From positions 62,001 through 126,000 of the forward strand of contig KB445809.1 in NCBI GenBank assembly GCA_000320605.2: 64,000 nt of DNA. Direction: 5' to 3'. Below, piece by piece: positions 47,901 to 59,219 of this stretch. Made by a program: the position numbers and the translations under genes. The notes beneath the pieces are model-generated. The model did not search any database, was not told the DNA's origin, and saw only the letters and a list, made by a program, of their open reading frames with translations. Source of the DNA: Gelatoporia subvermispora B (taxonomy: Eukaryota; Basidiomycota; Agaricomycetes; Polyporales; Gelatoporiaceae). Each line of letters starts with the position of its first letter. The first letter of the stretch is position 1.

Positions 47901-49326
47901 CCTGGCCGTCCGTGCGCAGCTGCACTGTCCTACGCCTGTCCACGAATGGGTCACGTGATGAGATGTCGAAATGAGGAGCACCCACAGCGCAGGGACTCAC
48001 CCTCCGGCAGGTTGATTTGTGACACTGAGCCGCACACCGTGGTTCTCCTGTGCACATGGAACGAGCGCGTATGCAGAAAGGAGTACGAGCGCCTTGCCAA
48101 ACTCGCGCTTTGCATTGCGCTCAAGCTCCTTGCGCCGGACGGGCAGTGGTGTGAAGAGGCCTGCGACTGTCACGGTGGTCCCCCTCTGCCCAATGACAAA
48201 ATGAAATATTTATGCGAATGAGCATTGAGTGTAGTTCGTGATCGGCGATTGAATAGGGACCAGGCACGGGAGTGATGTCAGATATGACGAAAGACGGCAT
48301 AACGGTAGTGGTCAATACCTGCCTGGCGGCCTTTCCATCGCGCCGTACTAGGCGGCCTGCCCTATCGAACTCGAGTACGGTCCCCATGGGAGCATCTTGG
48401 GCAGTGGCCGTCGTTATCACCACCCGCTCGGAGAGCGCACATAGAGATGACAGAGCTTCGCCGCGGAACCCGAAAGAAGTGAGGGTGGAGAGGTCGGTGA
48501 AAGAGCTGAGTTTCGAGGTGTAGTGCTTCAGAGCTGCGGGGGGCTAGAGTCAGAAATAATTCTACAGTGGAGTGGGAAATGATGCATGCGCTGGGAAACA
48601 GAAGACGATTTCAAGAGATATGATCGTCAAACGCTACTGGGTGCAGACTCTCGCTTTGGGACCAGTGCGGACCAGTATGCCAGAGCCAGCAGATCTCAAT
48701 GGAGAGCATGAGTGGTCGCTCTCGACAAGAGGTAAAATTCGAGAGATTGGTGACGTCACACTCCCGTAGGGGCCCAGTATCATATCGGAGTTCGACCGCA
48801 ATCTAGCAGCTAGCGTAGGCCGGAGGCAGACATCATTCCGCACAATGTGCTAAGCTGCGTAGACTGATGAAAATGTTCGATAAAGACCTGCATCAAGAGG
48901 CATTCGGTGCAAACTCATTTGTCGTTTTGGGCCGGACGATATATATTGCACCTGCTAGGATAGGGGGTGGGATGGGAGGAGGTCTCACCTATTGCGTCGT
49001 AATCCTCTGGAGTGATGCCGCTCCCATTGTCAATCACTTCGAATGATTGCAACCCGTAGTCCTTGAATCTAACCTCTGATAATCACCAATTAATATCAAC
49101 CAGGTCTCAATCAGGTCTATGTGAATCGAGAGAGTTAGGAAGACTCACCTATATTGGTCGCGCCAGCATCAAGACTATTCTCCAGGAGTTCTTTGACTCC
49201 TGTCTGCAGATCAACGACAACCTGACCGGAGGAGATGCGATGGACAGAGGTGCCGTCTAGAGCTTTGATGGCGCCGGGCGATGGTGTATCGGGTGTCGTC
49301 GATGTCGCTGTCGCCGTCGGTGACAT
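44961..49326 (-). CDS. PMS1: DNA mismatch repair protein PMS1 (MutL family)
   Basis: Predicted 1089-residue protein in eleven exons (49326-49149, 49075-48989, 48533-48319, 48185-48001, 47935-47762, 47663-47461, 47409-47330, 47265-45593, 45543-45368, 45312-45167, 45113-44961), all phases matching. The N-terminal GHKL ATPase shows [22 protein letters not shown] and [25 protein letters not shown] and [18 protein letters not shown] follow in the transducer domain. The C-terminal endonuclease has [12 protein letters not shown] (about residue 906), FAMRACRKS and CPHGRPT, the metal-site motifs of PMS1/PMS2. It pairs with MLH1 in the nucleus and nicks the newly made strand. The linker (about 390-850) is long and acidic, making the protein some 200 residues longer than yeast or human relatives. 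The 48988-48534 intron is unusually long at 455 bp. Confidence 0.95.
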
Positions 49327-50478
49327 CGAGGACGTCGTGGACGGTGGCTGCGCGATCAGACAGGCGCCTAAGACGCGTCGATAACGCGGTCACGCATTGT
49401 CATGTCTGTGTCACATCCCGTGATATCCGTGACTGCCGCCTGGAAGCAGTGTCACGCCTGTAAAGGATCGCAAAACACCCAAGCAGTCATAGAACCTTTT
49501 CATTCGGCTCCTACATCAACTTTCAATATTTGATTTTGCAGTCCTGACAGAGTAGTCTCGAAACCGAAATTGTCCTTGGAATTTTGGAATATGTGACTTG
49601 ACCGTAATTAGAAGGAAGCGCACTAAATCGGGCAAGATCCCTCCCGTTCTCTCTTGCGTATCGTCATCGACCTACCGTCCCTTGCCTTCTGACATCATGC
49701 TCGTTCTGCATTACATCACACCGTCTCTTGGACGTCGATCGGAGGAGGACCAGCTGGGTATATATACGAGCCCCCTGGACGAAAGCTCTGCCGACCCCCG
49801 TCCCTCCCCCAGATCCCTTCCACTCCTCCGTGCTTAGGTCCACCCGCTCTATCGCCGACTTGCCCGATTTTCACCTCCGTCCATATCAATCAGACAGGCG
49901 ACGTGCTGCGCAGTGCCCTCGGTGAGCTCGCCGCGCTTCCCCCAGCCGTCATAGGCTCACAGCGTCAGACCAGCGTCAGCCGCAGGCTCAATCGAGTTCC
50001 CACGTTTACAACGGGACCATTTTCTCCGTTTCAAGGTCGACTGTATGCGCACGAGAACAAGAGCCGGAGACCGGCTAGAGCAGTAGCGGGCAACGACTCC
50101 ACACCCTCGAATGGCGTGCGACGCTGGGGAATGCTGAGAGACGCTGCTGGAGAGTATTGACCCGCAGTGGATTGGCGAACGAGGCGACCCCGGACGTGGT
50201 GCTGGAGAGGTTGCTGCTTAGCTAAGCTACGACCAAGTGCTGCGTGAGCCTAGACCGTGTGTACCTTCCGAAACAGGAAGGTGCGGCGGTGGGAGAGACA
50301 GGGCGAGGGAACGCGAAGCGCTGGGTAGCGCTGAGCGGACAGCCGCCAGCAGCCGCTCGCTGTCGTTTCTTTTCTGTTCGCTGGTCTTGGCTGCGTACTC
50401 GTCACCCCTGTCGTCGTCCGCGCTCTCCAGGGTATCTCGCAAACACCCTCTTTCGCCGTTTAGTCGCGACCCGGCGCG
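49327..50478. promoter_or_regulatory. Divergent promoter region of PMS1 and methyltransferase-like gene
   Basis: The two genes are transcribed away from each other from this 1.15 kb. A TATATATA stretch at 49759-49766 on the plus side is followed by CT-rich pyrimidine tracts. It lies about 710 bp from the methyltransferase start, so a spliced 5' leader or a separate small transcript is possible. Frames seen here (for example 50244-50759) overlap the coding exon out of frame and are not called. Confidence 0.35.
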
Positions 50479-52178
50479 ATGCCCTTCCCCTTGACCGTCT
50501 TCCAGCGGCACCCACGCTACGCCCTCGCCCTCGCCGCTGTTGTCCTCACCGCCTTCTGGTATCTCTCTCCATACGAGGCCGCCCCCTCTCTTTACCATCC
50601 ACCCCTCGACACCACTGGCCTTCCGCGCGATCCGGACCTGCGCAACCGCATTGCGCGCTCAGAGCGGATCTACCAACGTACCATCGAGCAGCGTCAGGAA
50701 CTCATCAAGAAATGGGGACCAACCCCCACCGACATTGTGATGTTTCCTCCAGACCATGAACCCTGGCCGGCGTACACCGTCTGGGATTTCTTCCCTCCGA
50801 CCTTTACTTGCCCACACGAGCTCGAGAGAGTAGGCAACCTTGGCGATGGCGGGAAGTGGACGTGCGGGCTCTCGCGCATCGAGGAGAAACAGGACTGTGT
50901 GATCTACGTATTTGGTGAGTTTCCGTGACCCTGCGTTCTGGATGGATGGCGTCTGTGTTTTGTTGGGCACACGATCAGTGGGTTCATTTACCGGATGGGA
51001 CTTCCCTGCCTGCCTTGAGGCATGCGGAAGTACGTGGCTGTACTGCAGGTAACGCTGCGGAACGCAACGTGGAGCAGTCAGGTGTTGCTGCGCGCGCATT
51101 CCTTGTTCGGGAAAAAGCTTGAACTGCGTCTGAGTTCAGGCGCGATGGTGTATTTCGCGCTCGAAGTGGCGGGGCGTGTGACTGTCCAGGCATACAAATG
51201 TTGTTCCTCCCGCGAACGGTCTGCCGCTCGGCGGCCGTGTGCCCCGCGGGACTCGTCACCGAACGACTAGCTATACATTTCACCTTCACATCGCTTATGG
51301 ACTAGGAAACTTGACTGACTAGTCCGCCCGTAGGTGTCGATTGGGACTCATCCTGGGAGGCAGAGATGCTCTCGCGCACGCGGCATTGCCAGATCTACGG
51401 GTACGACTACTCTGCCAATGGCTTCGGCAGCTTCGTTCCTCGTACCGCAGCGGCCAGGGCGCGTACGCATTTTGAGAAGGCTACGCTCGGACCGTCCGAC
51501 AGCCATGGGCCTGAAGATAGTCCTAAGATGTGGACCTTGCGCAGCCTCATGCGGGAGAATGGTGAGCTAGATCAAACGTGTCGATCGTACGCCAAATGGC
51601 GCTGACCAAGGTTCCGTACACAGGTCACTCACATATTGATATACTTAAGGTTGATGTTGAGGGATGGGAGTTTGAGGTGATGCGCTCGATGGTGCGGGAT
51701 TTCATCTCGCCCACGGAGGACGGCACGTTTGGCGCGCTGCCGTTCGGCCAGCTACAGATGGAGTTCCATGTGTGGCATCGCCGCTTCGACGACTTCTTGA
51801 GCTGGTTCCAGCTGTTGGAGGAAGCGGGACTGCGTCCGTTCATGGCCGAGGTGCGTTACCTATGTCAGTCCTCTCAATTGATGGGGATGCTGAGCGGATT
51901 CAGGTTAACCTCGTCTACGCAAACTACAACCGCCAAAGTGGCGTGGAGCTCATCAACGTGCGTCCTCGCCCCCTTCCCTCTTTCTGCCTGTCCACTCACG
52001 AAATCCCATCCAGTACTTCTTCCTTAACACAAAAGGTGACAACGTCTTCATCTCCGACGGGAAGTCCACTATTGCGCAAGAAGTGCTCGCAAAGGACGAC
52101 GGGCGGATACCCGGCGCGGAGGCTGACGAGCCCGACATCCGCTTCATCCGACACGGGCCCGGCCCCGACGCAGCATAA
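50479..52178 (+). CDS. Membrane-anchored methyltransferase-like protein (METTL24-like)
   Basis: Predicted 369-residue protein in five exons (50479-50914, 51334-51561, 51624-51850, 51904-51957, 52014-52178). After a short cytosolic start, residues about 12-32 (YALALAAVVLTAFWYL) form a signal anchor, giving a type II membrane protein. The lumenal part has ERVGNLGDGGKWTCG, then VIYVFGVDWDSSWEAEML rebuilt across a 419-bp intron, ILKVDVEGWEFEVM and LQMEFHVWHRRFDDFLSW. This is the layout of the methyltransferase-like family containing METTL24. S-adenosylmethionine binding is inferred from the VxGxD and DVEGWE patterns. Substrate unknown; location in the secretory pathway is inferred. It is divergent from PMS1 and convergent with the zinc-finger gene. 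Confidence 0.85.
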
Positions 52179-52801
52179 GGCTCTGCCCCTGTACTATACG
52201 CCCAAACATACCCGGCTGCCGCCTCTGCACTCGCACCCTACAATCTGCATAAATTCGATTCGATCCGATCCGCTGCCTTGCTTATGCCTCCCCGCCTTCC
52301 CCCCCACACGCCGTACACCGCACACCGCATGCTTCATAGAGGCGCAGCTGCCCCGCCGCCGTGCCCGTACCCTCGAAAGTCCAAGACATCCACCCTACCC
52401 GCCGCGCGTACTCCCGACGCGTGCTGCCCGCTGCACACTGGCCGGATATATACATATATACATACATACCTCGCATGCTGCTGCTGTGTATTTGTTGTTT
52501 GTATATTTATGCAAATGCTGCCTACCCGAATCCCAAGTATACCCCTTCCGGTGGACCGTCAAGGCTCTGGCTAGCCTCTGGAGATAAGGGTAGGATGGGG
52601 CGCCTGCAGGGTTTCCCTTGAAATTGGTACGCGATGGAGTTCTCAACAATCTGCTTCATTACAGTCACAATCTGCTTTACCGCACGTCGCGAGCAGGGGA
52701 CGTGAAAGTACGACCTGGACCCATATCGTACATATCAATACATCAATGCGCACGGCGCTCTCCGTTTTGTAAATACACAACAGTTCCCGGGGCCTCAGGC
52801 C
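52179..52801. other. Gap between convergent genes
   Basis: Shared 3' flanks only. A (TA/CA)-rich run at 52444-52475 (ATATATACATATATACATAC) is the only notable sequence. Confidence 0.45.
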
Positions 52802-54766
52802 TCAGGACTCGTCGTACAGCTCATCCACTTCCTCATCGTCATCAAAGTCCGAGCTCTCCTCCAGAGCTGCTTCTGCTTCTGCCTGAGCCTGCGCCGCCGA
52901 AGCAGCCTGTGCAATCGCCTGCTCTAGTAGCCGCGTCTGCTCCTCGGACAACCACGCCAGCGAGAGAGATGCCGGAAGAGACGATGCGGAGGCGCCTGCG
53001 TCGCCCGCAGTGTTCTCAGGTGCTGGTAGGGCTTCTGCCGCACTTATGGGCACGGGTAGCCCACCTGGTTGCGCTGCGGGTGTGCTTGGCTGCGTGGTAG
53101 GCGTAGGAACAGGCGCAGGTACTGGTGGGGCTGGTGACGCTGGGGACTGCTGAGCGGACGCCATGATGCTCGCGAATGTCGCGGGGCCCGCGGACGGATG
53201 GGTGGGGAGCGGCTGCGCAAGCGGGGCTGGCGCATGAGGTACGCCCGGCGCATGCGGCGTGACGGGTGTGCCGAGCCCCCGGGCGACGTGCGCCTGGAGG
53301 AGGCCGTGCACCTGGAGGACAAGCGCGTGCGCCTGCTCAATGACGGCGGGATTCACCTCACCCTCCTCGGGGAGCCCGTCGTCGTACAGCTGGCCGTGCA
53401 GGAGCGGCGGAGCGGGCTGCTGCGTCGCGGCGATGCCGTTCCAGAGCTTCGCGCGTCGGCTCGCCTCCTCCTCGCCCTCCGCGCGGTCGACCTCGACCTC
53501 CTCGATGGCGGCGAGCGCGCACGCGTCTCCATCCGCCTCCGCCTCGCCCGACCGGCCCTTCCCGCCCCCCGCGGCGCGCCCGCGGGTGTCTTTGTGCCGC
53601 TTGATGGCGTCGCGCCGAGAGAATATCTTGTCGCACCCCGCGCAGCGCCACGCTCGCCGCTCGTGCAGGCGTGCGTGGCGTTTCAGGTCGTGGTTGCGTA
53701 CGAATGACGCTGGACAGTGCGCGCACCGGAAGGGCCGTTCGGACAGTGTGTGCGCGCGTTGATGAGTTCGTAGCGAGAATAGTCGGTGGAACGTCTTGCG
53801 ACAGCCGGGGACCAGACACGGATGTACCGCTGTCCCGATGTCTGGTGGTGGTGCAGCGTACGGCGGCCATTGGGCTCCGTGCATAGGTGGTGGTGCTGGA
53901 GGGCCTATTGGTACGCCGCTGAGGACGCCAAGCATCTGGATTAGCCCGCCGAGCTCGTGGAGAGTGCCGGCATGTGGGCCGGCTCGTGGTGAGGAAGTGA
54001 CAGCGAAGAGGAAGACCTGGTGCAAGGGTAGCTGTATGGATGCAACGAGCGCCGGGTCTGGGGGCTGACGGGGCGGGGTGGATAGGGCATGTGAGATTGC
54101 ACGGACGGCAGCGGAGATCTGGCCGAGGAGGTCGGGCTGGTCGAAAGCGGGTCGTTTGACGAGACGAGTGTCAGGGAGGGTCTCGGAGGCGTACTCCTCC
54201 CGTTTCCGCTTGCCCTTGTCGAGCTGCTGTGCGGGCGCGTCGGAGTTGCGTAAGGAGCCAAAGAGGGCATCGGACTTCGCCAAGGAGACGATGGCTTCGC
54301 TGAGCGGCTTTGCCATGCGCTTGGAGATGGTGCCGACGGAGATGCAGCGCTGGAATATGCTGAAGACATTTTCGATATCGCCGGAGGGGAGTGTGGATGA
54401 GAGTGTGTCCCGGACGAGAGGGTTGTTCAAAGCGATGTCAAGTATGGACCTCATTGTCGTGATGGCGGCCTCTTTCTTCTTCTTCAGTGTACTTGCGGCA
54501 GTGACCGAAGGACCTGGGATAGGATGCTGATTTGGCTGAATGGCCGTCAGAGGAGCCGGCCGCGATGCAGCCGCTTCGAGCTGGGCCTTTGCGATGTCTG
54601 CTCTGAGCTGCTCACTCAAACGCCGCGCCATTTCCTCTGCTTCCGCCTCAACGTCATCTCCATCTTCGTAATCATACTCCTCTCCATCCTCGTAACTGTA
54701 ATCCTCCTCGTCTTCATTCACATCTACCATTGGGATGTCCAGGATGGGTTCAGCCATACCAGCCAA
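52802..54766 (-). CDS. C2H2 zinc-finger protein
   Basis: Intronless 654-residue protein. It starts with an acidic patch (DVNEDEEDYSYEDGEEYDYE, about residues 15-40) followed by helical, Ala-rich sequence and a basic KGKRKREE stretch that could be a nuclear signal. Three zinc fingers lie at about 316-395: a C-x4-C-x12-H-x3-H finger (CLVPGC ... HQRAH), a C-x2-C-x12-H-x3-H finger (CAHC ... HARLH), and a third (CAGCDKIFSRRDAIKRHKDT) that lacks a clear last His. The C-terminal half is Pro/Ala-rich and ends with a Gln/Ala coiled segment and an acidic tail (DFDDDEEVDELYDES). A nuclear DNA-binding regulator is likely; target unknown. Start could be Met-1 or Met-4. Confidence 0.85.
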   Translation of the reverse strand: MAGMAEPILDIPMVDVNEDEEDYSYEDGEEYDYEDGDDVEAEAEEMARRLSEQLRADIAKAQLEAAASRPAPLTAIQPNQHPIPGPSVTAASTLKKKKEAAITTMRSILDIALNNPLVRDTLSSTLPSGDIENVFSIFQRCISVGTISKRMAKPLSEAIVSLAKSDALFGSLRNSDAPAQQLDKGKRKREEYASETLPDTRLVKRPAFDQPDLLGQISAAVRAISHALSTPPRQPPDPALVASIQLPLHQVFLFAVTSSPRAGPHAGTLHELGGLIQMLGVLSGVPIGPPAPPPMHGAQWPPYAAPPPDIGTAVHPCLVPGCRKTFHRLFSLRTHQRAHTLSERPFRCAHCPASFVRNHDLKRHARLHERRAWRCAGCDKIFSRRDAIKRHKDTRGRAAGGGKGRSGEAEADGDACALAAIEEVEVDRAEGEEEASRRAKLWNGIAATQQPAPPLLHGQLYDDGLPEEGEVNPAVIEQAHALVLQVHGLLQAHVARGLGTPVTPHAPGVPHAPAPLAQPLPTHPSAGPATFASIMASAQQSPASPAPPVPAPVPTPTTQPSTPAAQPGGLPVPISAAEALPAPENTAGDAGASASSLPASLSLAWLSEEQTRLLEQAIAQAASAAQAQAEAEAALEESSDFDDDEEVDELYDES

Positions 54767-56447
54767 GCGATAGCACGTGTTAAGAACAGTCTAGGAGATA
54801 CGATTCTACACGTTAGTGTGAGTGAATGAAGTATTACGAACAGAGCAGAGGCGACGCACGACAAGATCGGCCTCAGAAGAACATTTAGACCTGCACCGAG
54901 AATTGCGCGAGTGAACCAAGACGCCGAGCTCCAAGAGTGCAGGAACTTCACCGGCCAGTTTGATGGGAGCTTGCCTCAGAGTCTTCGAGGTTGATCCGGA
55001 AATGGGGAGAAAGGATATTACAGCCTTGAGTAAAATAAAAAAAAGGACAGTAATATTGTCTCAAATGACAGTGAGGTCTTCAGCCACCCCGTCCTCACTG
55101 GCATCCATATGCGTGCGGCAATTGCCGAGCGCCGAAGATGGTACTCACCGCGTGCGTTACCCAATTTTCGCGCCGCAAGAATCAGGACCGTCATGTCGAC
55201 TCTCGAGTTTGTTCAAGCATCTCGACTATTTGTTTTCTTTTCCATAGCCATCTTTTTTCTTCGACTGTACTGTCACGACGGCGGAGCGTTCCATTTGCCG
55301 AATACCGAAGCTTAAACGTATTGTCGTCCTCGAATTTCCCATGACCAGTGCCTGTGCACTTCGTGCACATCGCTCGCGTCCCGAGCAATGGTGGATCCTT
55401 GACCTGCCTTTGATCGTGATGTCGTGTCTATAGTTCTTGGCGTATTGGCTTCAATCTGGAAATCCAGCCACTCAAAGAAAAGATAGGTCGGAGGAGAGAT
55501 ATAGTGCGTCCTCTGTTTTTCGGGACCGGCCAGAGTCACATTGTTCAGGCTGACGTATTGCTGAATGAAAGATTCTCATAGTAGTAGTGTTGCAATTTTT
55601 TGGGACCTGTTTCCTATGAGACGTGCTGTGTAAACGTGCAGATACTTTGTGGTGAATATCCAAATCGTGCCATGGGTCCTGTCCCCTGCGGTATACCATC
55701 ACCGAAGTTTCCGTCTTTCAATCTTCCCTGTGTTGAGTGAGCTACTGCAGCCGGTGATTGTGATCTTTGTGATGGTATCTAAACTTATATTGTAAGGTAT
55801 TGGTGGACGGAAGGTACATGCTGTGCTCGGTGGATCGGCGTCCGATGTCACGATTACGCCGACTATGTACCTCACGAGCATTCCTCATGCTACTCTCTGT
55901 GCATCGCTGTCAAATTGTCATTCAGATACAGAAACATGACGTACTCACATTGCGGGCGACTCCACACTACATATATTTTGCGACATGTCTATCGTAAATG
56001 CAGGTTCCATGCGATTACAACCCAACTCAGTCGCGTCTTCTGACGTACGTTTCTAACTTTTCGCAGACTCAATCGCTCCGACCCTTATTTAAGCATTGTC
56101 GATACTCTCAGTCGTTAAGTACATATGCACCATCGAGAAGGATGCGGATGACCCCCGGCGGAATGGAAATGTCGGGACATTACCGACCCGCAGAAGCAAA
56201 ATTTTCGCGGAGACACCACCCAAGTGTGTTTTCATGACATCTGCATCTCTCGTGCCATACTTCTCAAATTTCAAGGTGACAGACAGAATTGATGTACATG
56301 ACAGCCTGCGACTGGTCTATAAATGCCTGTGATCATGACTGCGCTGCACATTGTACTTCCTCCCTCGGGGCCGTTGTTTGCTGTTCGAGAGGCACCTGAA
56401 GTAAGTTCAACGAGCTCGGGACGTCCAGCTTGTTAACTAGAACACAG
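54767..56447. other. Intergenic region between divergent genes
   Basis: No gene was supported in 1.7 kb. TATAAAT at 56318-56324 lies 124 bp upstream of the P450 start codon and is a reasonable core promoter element. Remaining frames are short and featureless. Confidence 0.4.
56318..56324 (+). promoter_or_regulatory. TATA box candidate of the P450 gene
   Basis: TATAAAT 124-130 bp upstream of the ATG at 56448, in a moderately AT-rich context. Confidence 0.35.
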
Positions 56448-58812
56448 ATGTCGCGTGCCATCACATCGTACACTCCAAGTGTACTCAAGGACCTCTGGCT
56501 TTTCGATGTGCTGATTATACTCGTTGTCACCTCACTGGTACTGTTCGCGCGCCACAGAGCAAATCGTCTCCGAACACGCCCTCGCCCCGGACCTCCAGGT
56601 CTTCCCGTTGTCGGGAATCTGTTCGACTTTCCGACAACGGATCCGTGTCTCGCTGCAGCAAAGTGGAAGGAGCAATATGGTTAGTATTATGTACACTCGC
56701 TGTGTGCTTACAACTCATGTCTCACATAGGTGACATTACATTCCTGAACATCCTCGGTACAACTATGGTATATTTGCACTCTGTAGAAGCCGTGAAGGAT
56801 CTCTTGGTCAAACGCGGGGCCATCTACAGTGACAGGCCCCCCCTCATCATGGTTACCGAACTGTGAGAATCTCTACCTGTCACACGTGAGCGTCTTGGTG
56901 ACCCTGTACAGGTGTGCTTTCCAGCCGGTATTGATGTCAACAGCGCGCATTTTCTTCTATCTGATCGTCCGTCAATATGTAGGCTGTCTTGGGATCTTAC
57001 GACGACAAACTGCGCAGACAGCGTGCTCTCATGGACCGAGTTTTGGGGGCAGCAACAGTCCCTACCTACCACCCGCTTCTTGAGCTGGAGACCTGCGGCC
57101 TGTTACAAAGGTTGATCGACTCTACGGAAGATTATGGCGTTTCCATCACACGGTATCTGGCTCATCCAATCGTGACTTCGTCTTCGCTAATCAATGCTCA
57201 CGCAGGTACGCAAGTACACTTTCTCTGCTTGTAGTCTACGGTCACAGAGTCACCTCGAACGACGACGAGATGCTTGTTACAGCGAAGGAGATAACAGACC
57301 TCTTGTCGAACGAGATCCTTGCGGCACCGCCCAAAGGTATATGGGCTGTTGACGTCTTTCCCCTCCGTACGTATATTGGGCAGATCGGTTGTCACGTATT
57401 CATTGATATCTCGAACAGTCAAGTATATACCGAGCTGGTTCCCATTCGCATCGTTCAAGCGTAAAGCTGAAGTATGGCGGGAGCAGATTGTTCCGTTCAT
57501 CGAGCGTCCGCTGCAGGAAGTGAAGAAGAAAGTGGTACGTAGCTTACCCCCATGTTTCTCGACTTCTGAACTGAATCGATAAACAGGCGGAAGGCACGGC
57601 TATACATTCCTTTTGCTCGCTCATCTTACAAGAAGAACAGGAGAGCATGACTGCTGAGAAGGATTATGATGTCAAATGGGCAGCAAACACGATCGTAACT
57701 GGTGCGCATGGACACTGGAATCTGTGTCATTGATGGTAAAACTAAACGGTATTGTTACAATCTGTAGGGAGCATCGACACAGTAAGGCACTTGTACACCC
57801 TCATCCCACATGATACTCATGGCCGAAAAGATCAGCACTGTGGTTCAGCATACATTGTTGCTCATGCTTCTCCATCCAGAGAAGTTTTCTAGAGCCAGAG
57901 AAGAAATCGACAATATAGTCAAGGGCCGTTTACCAACCTTCGCCGATCGCGCATCACTTCCTTTCACCGAGTGTGTCTTGAGTGAAGTAATCCGACTGGC
58001 TGCCCCGATCCCACTTGGTACGTCTACCTAAATACATTTCGATGACATTCAATGTCGTCACCAACCCATAACAGGCTTGCCTCATAGACTTCGGCAAGAC
58101 GACTTCTACGATGGGTACTTGATTCCGAAAGATTCGGTGGTATGTATGGTTCACAGTTCTCAGTATACTGAGAAGCTAATTGTCAATCTCAGGTTATTGC
58201 GAATATTGTGTAAGTGAGATCACTTACGCATTGTGGCCATTCTTAGACCTAAGTATCAGAGGTATGCTGCGGGACGAGAAGCTGTATTCGGATCCTGAGG
58301 CCTTTATCCCCGAACGCTTCGAGTCAACAATAGTCGATGAAGCAACCCGGAAAGCAAGAGACCCTAGACAGTACGTCACTATTCCCTGCACAGCGTTCGT
58401 TGACTAGCTAAACACGACTCATGAACCATAGATGGGCCTTCGGCTTTGGACGACGGTGAGCGCAACTCTGCGATCATCGGCATTGTATAGGCTAGTATTG
58501 ACTTTATTTTGCTAGGCGATGCCCTGGAGTACACCTTGCAGACTCCTCCACGTGGCTCGCACTCGTCTCGATAGTGGCGACTTTGGATGTCACAAAGGTC
58601 ATTGATATGCATGGTAACACCATCGAGCCGGAAGTCAAATTCGATAATTTCATCTTCAGGTATTGTCGTTCATACCGGCAGTCTGGCTTATTGCTTATCT
58701 CATGTATTCTTTCGATAGGCTTCCCAATAAGTTTGCCTGCAGGATCGAGCCGCGTTCAAAATATCACGAAGCAATAATAGCAAATGCAGGATTGAGTGCA
58801 ACGATTCAGTAG
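56448..58812 (+). CDS. Cytochrome P450 monooxygenase
   Basis: Predicted 532-residue protein in fifteen exons (56448-56679, 56730-56862, 56912-56927, 56983-57152, 57206-57366, 57419-57534, 57587-57701, 57768-57781, 57831-58017, 58075-58139, 58193-58209, 58260-58370, 58432-58455, 58516-58659, 58719-58812). An N-terminal anchor (FDVLIILVVTSLVLF) is followed by PRPGPPGLPVVGN. The I-helix carries GSIDTI, the K-helix SEVIRL (ExxR), then FIPERF, and the haem loop FGFGRRRCPGVHLA, so all key residues are present. It would be an ER-bound monooxygenase using O2 and a reductase; the substrate cannot be told. The pattern of dense introns and motifs suits the basidiomycete O-methylsterigmatocystin-oxidoreductase-like (CYP64-like) groups. 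Several exons are only 14-24 nt, fixed by phase and by motif continuity. Confidence 0.85.
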
Positions 58813-59219
58813 AATTATGTTTCAGTAATGATATGATTAGAGATGCTCGGCCTTGGTCATGTCCGCCTGAGCGACCTGAGACAAGTGCCTATTCTAACAT
58901 CCTTGATCATGTAATCATTTCCCAAGTCCCTCGCAAGTAATGCGGAGTGGGAGTGATACTTGTACGTCCATACCATCGGAACATCTTGCTCGGCGTGAAA
59001 GGCATACTCAAATCCTGCGGTTAAGCTCGAAACTCAAACGAGCAATATTGTAATCTACAGCGAAGAGAACACTCCATGAAGTCGTGGCGGGCGCGCATGT
59101 TATCAGAGTATTGACAAGCGTTCGGAGGAACATCACATTGCGCCCGTTTTGAGTCGGGTAATGTACGCGTATGCGCTTGCACCTTTACGCATGCCAAGGC
59201 ACCTTCCATGTCCCTTGAA
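58813..59219. other. Gap between P450 and F-box gene
   Basis: 3' flanks of two convergent genes. A possible last exon of the F-box gene may lie here, but none was fixed. Confidence 0.4.

Noticed and set aside
50244..50759. 171-codon plus-strand frame overlapping the methyltransferase start
   Set aside because: Out of frame with the supported protein, whose anchor and motif order are convincing.
52440..52480. TATATACATATATACATAC as a promoter
   Set aside because: It lies between two convergent 3' ends, so it is more likely simple low-complexity sequence.
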